Shown: positions 58,198-64,000 of the stretch, piece by piece
How positions within the stretch are numbered: position 1 is the first letter of the stretch
Layout of the letters: the number at the start of each line of letters is the position of its first letter
From: Viola odorata
Taxonomy: Eukaryota; Streptophyta; Magnoliopsida; Malpighiales; Violaceae
Direction: 5' to 3'
Assembly: GCA_963691705.1 (NCBI GenBank)
Contig: OY829542.1
Coordinates: forward strand, 64,008,427 to 64,072,426
DNA length: 64,000 bases
Notes under the pieces: model-generated
Databases searched by the model: none
Told to the model about the DNA's origin: nothing
What the model saw: only the letters and a program-made list of their open reading frames with translations
Made by a program: the position numbers and the translations under genes

Positions 58198-58388
58198 ATT
58201 GCGGGTATCTATACCCGCATTTTGCGGGTATTATTGTGGGTGTGCGGGTAAGCATTATCCATACCCGCACTTTGCGGGTGCGGGTAAATCCATACCCGCA
58301 AAATACCCACAAACTGCAGGTAATACCCACCCGCAATTGCGGGTATCCAACGGATATCCATACCCGCGGGCGAAAATTGTCAACCCTA
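56771..58388. mobile_element. hAT transposon of unit 3, expanded by tandem duplication
   Basis: It is the same insertion as 52,094-52,584: left end TAGGGTTGGCAATGGAGCGG, right end GTCAACCCTA, and target duplication CAAACAGC (56763-56770 and 58389-58396). The internal triplication makes it 1.6 kb and inserts two copies of flanking spacer inside it. The right part is rich in GCGGGTAT motifs in both orientations. Confidence 0.85.
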
Positions 58389-58881
58389 CAAACAGCACAC
58401 TGTTTTGCGCAAAAGTGATTTTACCACAAGCACTTTTCAGACAATAACCGGAACGTCAAAAAGGGCCTAAGTAGGAAGAGAAGCCATGTGGATCAATTAA
58501 AGCAACAGCCACAGGTGCAAAGAATGCATGAAATATCAATGGCGGTCAATAAAGATTGACCTTTACCCACTTAATTTTCTGCTTGGCCTCATTTCCATAC
58601 CATTCACAAAAATTGCATTAATAACACCGTGCCAACAAGCACAAAAAATGCATCTAATTAATCACCGGTGAGATGATCGTTATGGTAATTACGGAATAAC
58701 TCAATCTAGATTCAAGCACAAGTCCAAATTATAGATAAATGTCGCCAAGGGAGGTACTTATTATAACCTCCAACCAAAATGACCCAAGACAAATAAGAAC
58801 TTTTCAAACTAGAGAGATTTAGCAGTAAAAAGTAAAAAACTATCACAAGTTATCCCCTCCAAGAACAAGGCTCTCTTCAAA

Positions 58882-59761
58882 TTAATACTTGATGGGTGCA
58901 ATAATCTCTAGCTGGGGACCGAGTTTCTCCTCTGCTACCTTTTCAGCTTTAACCCTCAATTTTGCAAGCTGCTTCTTTCTCTCATAGGTCACTTCGGCTT
59001 TCTCCTTTCGCTTATTCTCAACCTCCTGCAGTCATAACAAACGGCAAATGAAATTCAGAATGGTGGTAACCAAGTCAGCCAATGAGCCGCTCCTAAGAGA
59101 TGGTCATGAGAAGTAGTGGAGTGGTTGTGAGTTTGAACAAGGGTTATGGTGAGCCAACAAAAAGAAAAAACAAAAGTTGCCACAAACTTGCGAATTAAAA
59201 TGTGCATGATCAAATAAGTAAATAAATAGTTTTGTTGCCAAAGGAATAATCAAGCACTTGCTCAGTAAAACATCCAACAGCACAACAAGAATTATGCTAT
59301 TCATGCACACACATAATTGTGATGTCTTCAACACCCCTAAATGACCCAAATAAAAAAAATTACACCAAAATATTGTAAAATAATAACGGAAAAAAAAAAC
59401 TTCAAAGAATGACAAGACTTCAAAACGACAATGAAGCAAGTTGCAATCAAAATGGAGAATGGAACAGGTTCAGACAACACAATTTCCATACCTTAATGGT
59501 ATCATAGTCGTTCCATCCAACTTCAGATGAAAGCTTTCCTAACAAGCAATACTTGTGTCCAGCCTGAAGCCTCAAAACCCTGATTATTGCACAAATGGAA
59601 TGAGGAGGTATGAATACGGTTGCAAACAGCATAAAAGGAAACTAATTACCCCTTCAAAAAAAATCAATCCAAAAACTCACTTGAGAGCATCTGGGATAAC
59701 CATCATCTTCGTCTTATCATAAGGTGGTGGAACACCCTCGTAAACCTTCAATCGAGCAAGG
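58882..59761 (-). pseudogene. RPL13A: 60S ribosomal protein L13a, copy 3, disrupted by an L1 LINE
   Basis: Exons 4 (about 59029-58882), 3 and the 3' part of exon 2 are present with open frames ([18 protein letters not shown], then [28 protein letters not shown]; ending PIKY). Changes from copies 1 and 2 include Met for Arg in KTKMMV and Asp for His in WNDYDTIK. At 59,761 the match stops at 'gagcaagg' in exon 2 and the LINE's GC-rich 5' end begins. Exon 1 and the promoter may lie beyond the LINE, outside this window, so disruption by insertion fits as well as truncation. Either way no full L13a can be made from this part alone. Confidence 0.88.
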
Positions 59762-60208
59762 ACCACCCCGGCCTCCGTTGACCCTGAAATCTCCGGCGTT
59801 TTTCTCGTCTCGTCGGTCCGGTCACGTTGCTGGGGTCCGTTTTCAATTTCGTCATCGCCGGCGATCCTCACCTCTTTTTCACTCGAACCCGTCGAAATCC
59901 GGGCACTTTTCTACTATTCAGGCTTGTTTCCTACATCCTTTTAATTTTTTCTCTTCTGCTATGCTTGGTCTGGATTGAAGGGACTTCGTGGGCCCTTAAA
60001 TTTGTGGTAATATAGTAGACTGTGAATTTTAGTATGATTTCAAGATTAGATTGTCATGGTATTCGGAGAAAGGGCTGAGCCTGAAGGCTGTTTTGGGTTG
60101 AAATCAGCAAGTTTTATCGCTTACTGAGGCCGAGGTGGTAGTTGAGGTATAATCGGTGGAAGTCAGTAGGTTTTTGAGGTGAAATTTACTTTTATACGGA
60201 TTTATTCG

Positions 60209-61816
60209 ATGGCGGGTACTAAGAAAGTGTACGGTTTTAACCGGAATTTGGCAAATGTAATCACTTATTACGTGGAAAATCTACCCTTTCATGTTGATCA
60301 TCGAGCGCTCCGACTCCTAATCACTCAGAGATGGTATCTGCCTCGTTTCGGTAGACTTGTAGATGTGTTTATTCCTAACAGAAGGAATAAATCGGGGAAA
60401 CGATTTGGTTTCGTTCGATTTGATTGGGTAGAGAATAGGATTGATATGGAACTAGCTCTTGATCGTCAACACATAGGAGCTTCGGGCATAAGGGCCAACC
60501 TAGGTCGAATTGGGAGAAGGGGGTCGGGGATCTTGAACAAAGATCGCGTAGAAAATTCGAACTCAAATCCGAGGCGGAAATATTGGGTTCGGAGCCAGGA
60601 AGGAACATTGAGAGATCACACAGATGAAAAAGTTGCAGCCAATCAGTCTTATAAGGAAGCAGTTTCCAATACGGGAAGGGATCACCAGCAGGGATCGGTA
60701 GCCAAGGAGGATTTGGATTTGGGTACACAGCTAGACGGTCGGATAGGTCAATCTGAGGAGGAAAAAGTGAATGAAGTGGAGGATTCTGAGGTCTTAGACT
60801 TGGAGATTCCGGATGAAAACAAGGATTGGCTGTCTCGGAGTGTAGTGGGCATTCTTAGGAAAATTGAGAACATCCCAGAAATACAAGAATTGGTGCTTGA
60901 TTTAGGGTGGACTTGTGTAACAAGAATCCTTGGTAGGGGTCTAGTTTGGATTGAATTCGACAGACAGGAAGACAAAGAGCAAGCACTTTTTTCAAATGAG
61001 GACTTCCATCGCCTGTTTTCCAAGGTGGTACCCTGGACAGAGGTTCTTTCAAAGGCTGGTAGGCTGTGTTGGGTTCAATGCTCGGGTGTTCCGGTCCAGA
61101 GCTGGGGATTTGAGACCTTCGAGAAGATAGGGTCGAAGCTAGGGAATCTTGTTGCAGTAGATGATAAAACACTAGCCCGTAGAAGGTCTGACGTGGCAAG
61201 GATTTTAGTTACAACCGATCAGATGTATGTCAAGAAGGATATTCTGGTAAAGGTTGGGGACTTTAGCTATACGGTGAGTTGCCATGAGGAACCTTCACAG
61301 GGGGAGATTTCAAATCTTGATTGGAGGATAAGTGTCAAGTCAGATGCAGAAGCTTCTGATGATGAGTCGGAGGTGGGAGATTATGAGGAAGCAGAGGAGA
61401 TGGGTGGCAATGATCATCATATTCCTTCTTTGGTCAAGGAGGCAGGATCGGCGGAAAAAGAGAAGCAATCTTCTCTTCATCAGGGGCTAGGGGAGTATCC
61501 CTTAGTAACGTCGAGGCGAAAGGGAGATAAGATTAAGAGGATTGAGGCTGAAACGGGCAGTTTACACACGGTCAGCTCATCTGTGAATTCGAAAGTGTCA
61601 GTGTTTCGGGCGGAGGATAACGAAATTGTGAACATGAACAAGCTGGTTGATGCCAATGTGGTGGAGACAGACACTTGGGAAATAGGACGTCTATTGTCGA
61701 TAACTGACCATGCCAGTGAAGAAGCAATCAAGGCCTTTGATCGAGAGAGATTTGATGTGGAAAGGGACAATATGCGAAGCAAGGTGGTTCCGGAGGCGAG
61801 TGCAGTAGTGACATAA
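60209..61816 (+). CDS. L1 ORF1 protein with RRM domain
   Basis: From the ATG at 60,209 (MAGTKKVYGFNRNLANV) the product is 535 residues; an in-frame ATG at 60,179 would add ten. I prefer the second because of the reading MAGTKK followed directly by the RRM. Residues about 15-90 form an RNA-recognition motif: YYVENLPF (RNP2-like) and GKRFGFVRF (RNP1). The middle resembles the DUF4283-type region of plant LINE ORF1 (WIEFDRQEDKEQALF; VPVQSWGFETFEKIGSKLG). The C-terminal part is acidic and probably disordered. Plant L1 ORF1 proteins bind LINE RNA in the ribonucleoprotein particle. The TAA stop overlaps the ORF2 ATG (TAATG). Confidence 0.88.
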   Translation: MAGTKKVYGFNRNLANVITYYVENLPFHVDHRALRLLITQRWYLPRFGRLVDVFIPNRRNKSGKRFGFVRFDWVENRIDMELALDRQHIGASGIRANLGRIGRRGSGILNKDRVENSNSNPRRKYWVRSQEGTLRDHTDEKVAANQSYKEAVSNTGRDHQQGSVAKEDLDLGTQLDGRIGQSEEEKVNEVEDSEVLDLEIPDENKDWLSRSVVGILRKIENIPEIQELVLDLGWTCVTRILGRGLVWIEFDRQEDKEQALFSNEDFHRLFSKVVPWTEVLSKAGRLCWVQCSGVPVQSWGFETFEKIGSKLGNLVAVDDKTLARRRSDVARILVTTDQMYVKKDILVKVGDFSYTVSCHEEPSQGEISNLDWRISVKSDAEASDDESEVGDYEEAEEMGGNDHHIPSLVKEAGSAEKEKQSSLHQGLGEYPLVTSRRKGDKIKRIEAETGSLHTVSSSVNSKVSVFRAEDNEIVNMNKLVDANVVETDTWEIGRLLSITDHASEEAIKAFDRERFDVERDNMRSKVVPEASAVVT

Positions 61817-64000
61817 TGGTTCAATTATTTTCGTGGAATTGTAGGGGGATTTTATCAATTAGGAAGAGACGGTTTATAAAGAAAATATTTCAAGGAGAGC
61901 AGGCGTCGTTTTGCTTGTTACAAGAAAGCAAGAGAGAAGAAATTGATGATTTTCTTATACACGAATTAGGAGGGAATAATGAGACTCGATGGGTGTACAC
62001 TCCTTCGATTGGGAGATCGGGGGGCCTAGTTTCGATGTGGGATTCCAAAGTTTTCCAGATGGATCATTCAGAGGTTGGTAACAGATTTATCTGGATCGAG
62101 GGTACACTTACAGAAAATAATAGGAGGTGTGCAGTTTTGAATGTTTATGCTCCCAACGATGTTGTGTTACGAGGTCATCTATGGGAGATCTTGGGTAGAA
62201 AGATAGAGAGCGCTACGATCCCGGTATTAGTAGCGGGTGATTTCAATGAAACTCTAGTCCCTTCAGATCGCTTGCATGGGGGGGGCTACTCTCGGGGTAT
62301 GGTCCAGTTCAGGATTGGGTGGACAGGTGTGGATTGCAAGACATTAGGCTAGTAGGGAGGCGTTTTACCTGGTCTAATGTCATTAGCAGGAGTAAAATAG
62401 ATAGGGTATTTGTTCAAGAAGGGTGGATGAATTGCATTAGTGATTGCGAGCTATCAGCTCTTGAAAAGAGTGGATCAGACCACACGCATTTATTCCTAAG
62501 ACATGATAGGGTTGATTGGGGCCCCAAACCATTCAGAGATTTAGCTGTGTGGTGGGAAGACATAAGGTTCAAAGATATGGTGACGGGTTGGTGGTCAGAA
62601 GCAGGAATCGAGTTCCCAGGTAATTATCGGGTTATTCATAAGATGCGATACTTGAAGAAGAAAATTCAGATTTGGAATAACGACGTATTTGGAAATGTTG
62701 AGTCCAATCTAAGAGAACTACAGGATCGTCTTGAGGCATTTGATCGACTCGGGGACGAGCGGCCGTTTACCCAGGAGGAACAGAGAGAACACAACGACAT
62801 TAGGCTTCAGGTTTGGGCTCAACAGGATCGGGTTGATAGATATTGGCAACAAAAGAATAGATTAAAGTGGAATATTAAGGGGGATCGAAACACTGGGTAT
62901 TTTCATAGGATGGCAAAGATTGCAGTGAAAAGGAACAACATTAGAGAGATAATGACGCCTAATGAAAGACTCACCGACCCGGGGGGCATTAAGCGGGCAG
63001 CTGTTCAGTACTACGAGACCTTTTTCAGATCCGTCCGTTGGAACAGGCCTCGGATGCAGGATTTGGGATTTCTGAAACTGACTGAGGATGAAGCGTCAAG
63101 GTTGGAGATGGAGGTGACTCGTGCAGAAATTTGGGAAGCGGTTAAAGATTGTGATGGTCAAAAAACACCAGGGCCGGATGGATTTTCTATGCGATTTTTG
63201 CAAAAGGCATGGCACATTATCGGAGAGGACTACTGCAGATTGATTCAGGAATTCTTTAGGTCAGGGAAATTCCCATCAGGGGCAAATTCTTCGTTCTTGA
63301 CTCTCATTCCGAAGATTAACGATGCGAAGAGGTTCAGTGAATATCGGCCCATAAGCTTAGTCAGTAGTTATTATAAGATTGTGTCCAAGGTCATGGCGAG
63401 TCGGTTGAGCGAGGTAATTACAAAAGTCATTAGTGAAGTGCAGCATGGATTCATTAAAGGAAGACAAACTCTAGACTGTGTCATGACAGCAAATGAGGTG
63501 GTCCATTACTTGCAGGAGACGAAACAACAAGGGCTGCTTTTTAAGCTGGATTTCGAGAAGGCATATGACTCCGTCGAATGGGAATACTTAGATGACGTGA
63601 TGAGGCATATGGGATTCAGAGGGAGGTGGAGGAATTGGATTAAACAATGCATTAGCACGAATAAGGTTTCCATACTAATTAATGGGTCACCTTCTGGCCA
63701 ATTCTGTGTGGGTAGAGGCCTTCGGCAGGGATGTTCTATGTCGCCGTTCTTATTCAATATTGCAGCGGAGGGTTTGCATCGTCTATTTGTTAGAGCAGAA
63801 GAGGTTGGGATCCAGAGAGGTATAGGTAACCCATCAGCAGGGTGGAATCTGAGTCATCTTCAGTTTGCGGACGATACTTTGGTTTTTGTGAATAACAATG
63901 AGGAGGAGATCCGGGGAGTGAAGGGTATTTTGAGATGGTACGACGCTTATTCAGGACTTCGAGTTAACTTCCACAAAAGCACCTTGGTAGGAGTGAATCT
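61816..64000 (+). pseudogene. L1 ORF2: endonuclease and reverse transcriptase, one frameshift, 3' end outside window
   Basis: The first frame (61,816-62,352) is the AP-type endonuclease: FSWNCRG, LLQESK, SGGLVSMWD, VLNVYAPND and AGDFNE are present. At about 62,305-62,312 a single-base loss shifts the frame, giving an early stop at 62,350-62,352. The other frame then runs open from about 62,309 to 64,000. It covers the linker (GDRNTGYFHR), TPGPDGFSM and FLTLIPK, and the reverse transcriptase motifs KLDFEKAYDSVEW (motif A), GLRQGCSMSPFLF (motif B) and QFADDTLVF (motif C, catalytic FADD at about 63,866). Translation of the present sequence would stop before the reverse transcriptase, so the copy is inactive unless the frameshift is a sequencing error. 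Confidence 0.88.

Larger units (their letters stand above)
59762..64000 (+). mobile_element. Nearly intact L1-type LINE, running off the window
   Basis: It begins with a GC-rich 5' leader (59,762-60,208), followed by ORF1 and ORF2. The plus orientation is opposite to the L13a gene it interrupts. ORF2 is open to the end of the window apart from one frameshift. The 3' end, poly(A) tail and target duplication are outside. Confidence 0.9.

Overview
This window is nuclear DNA from a flowering plant, most likely a eudicot. The genes are intron-bearing plant families (EMB1611/MEE22-like, ribosomal protein L13a) or intronless secreted berberine-bridge-like oxidases. The intergenic DNA is AT-rich and crowded with plant transposons: Athila/Tat-type and small LTR elements, hAT, Mutator-like foldback, Stowaway-type and L1. 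The family of the plant cannot be fixed from the sequence.

Positions 1-33,700 are a local multi-copy array. The ancestral unit was a divergent pair: an OMA1-like M48 metalloprotease gene on the minus strand, and a berberine bridge enzyme-like (BBE-like) gene on the plus strand. Unit 1 keeps only the upstream side of the protease (1,715-3,358) plus BBE 1 (11,969). Unit 2 has protease copy A (15,547-17,073) plus BBE 2 (20,223). Unit 3 has protease copy B (23,079-26,957) but its BBE gene is deleted. Unit 4 has protease copy C (30,189-31,170) plus the more divergent BBE 3 (32,059). The three BBE genes look intact. All three protease copies look dead: each has lost a residue of the HExxH zinc motif, and A and C share one change while B has another. 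The array is interrupted by a 6.8 kb gag-protease LTR element (3,364-10,181), two hAT/Stowaway-type elements, a foldback element (17,516-18,493), a very young 2.3 kb LTR element inside protease copy B (24,441-26,760) and an LTR relic (28,501-29,720).

Positions 34,300-43,332 hold one large minus-strand gene encoding a coiled-coil protein resembling EMB1611/MEE22. It is followed by a second Mutator-like foldback element (43,652-45,066) and a relic of ribosomal protein L34 whose intron side carries a hAT element.

Positions 48,480-59,761 are a tandem triplication of a ribosomal protein L13a gene on the minus strand. Copies 1 and 2 are complete. Copy 3 is cut by a nearly intact L1 LINE (59,762 to the window end), which has ORF1 and an ORF2 open through the reverse transcriptase motifs except for one frameshift. 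Insertions in the spacers (a hAT shared by units 2 and 3, a 5'-truncated L1 only in unit 3, and a tandem expansion of the hAT in unit 3) give a relative history of the array.

No tRNA, rRNA, CRISPR or prokaryotic features were seen. The least explained signal is a 28-bp near-palindrome centred on CCCAGGCCTG that occurs four times in the gag-protease element, three of them inside its reading frames.
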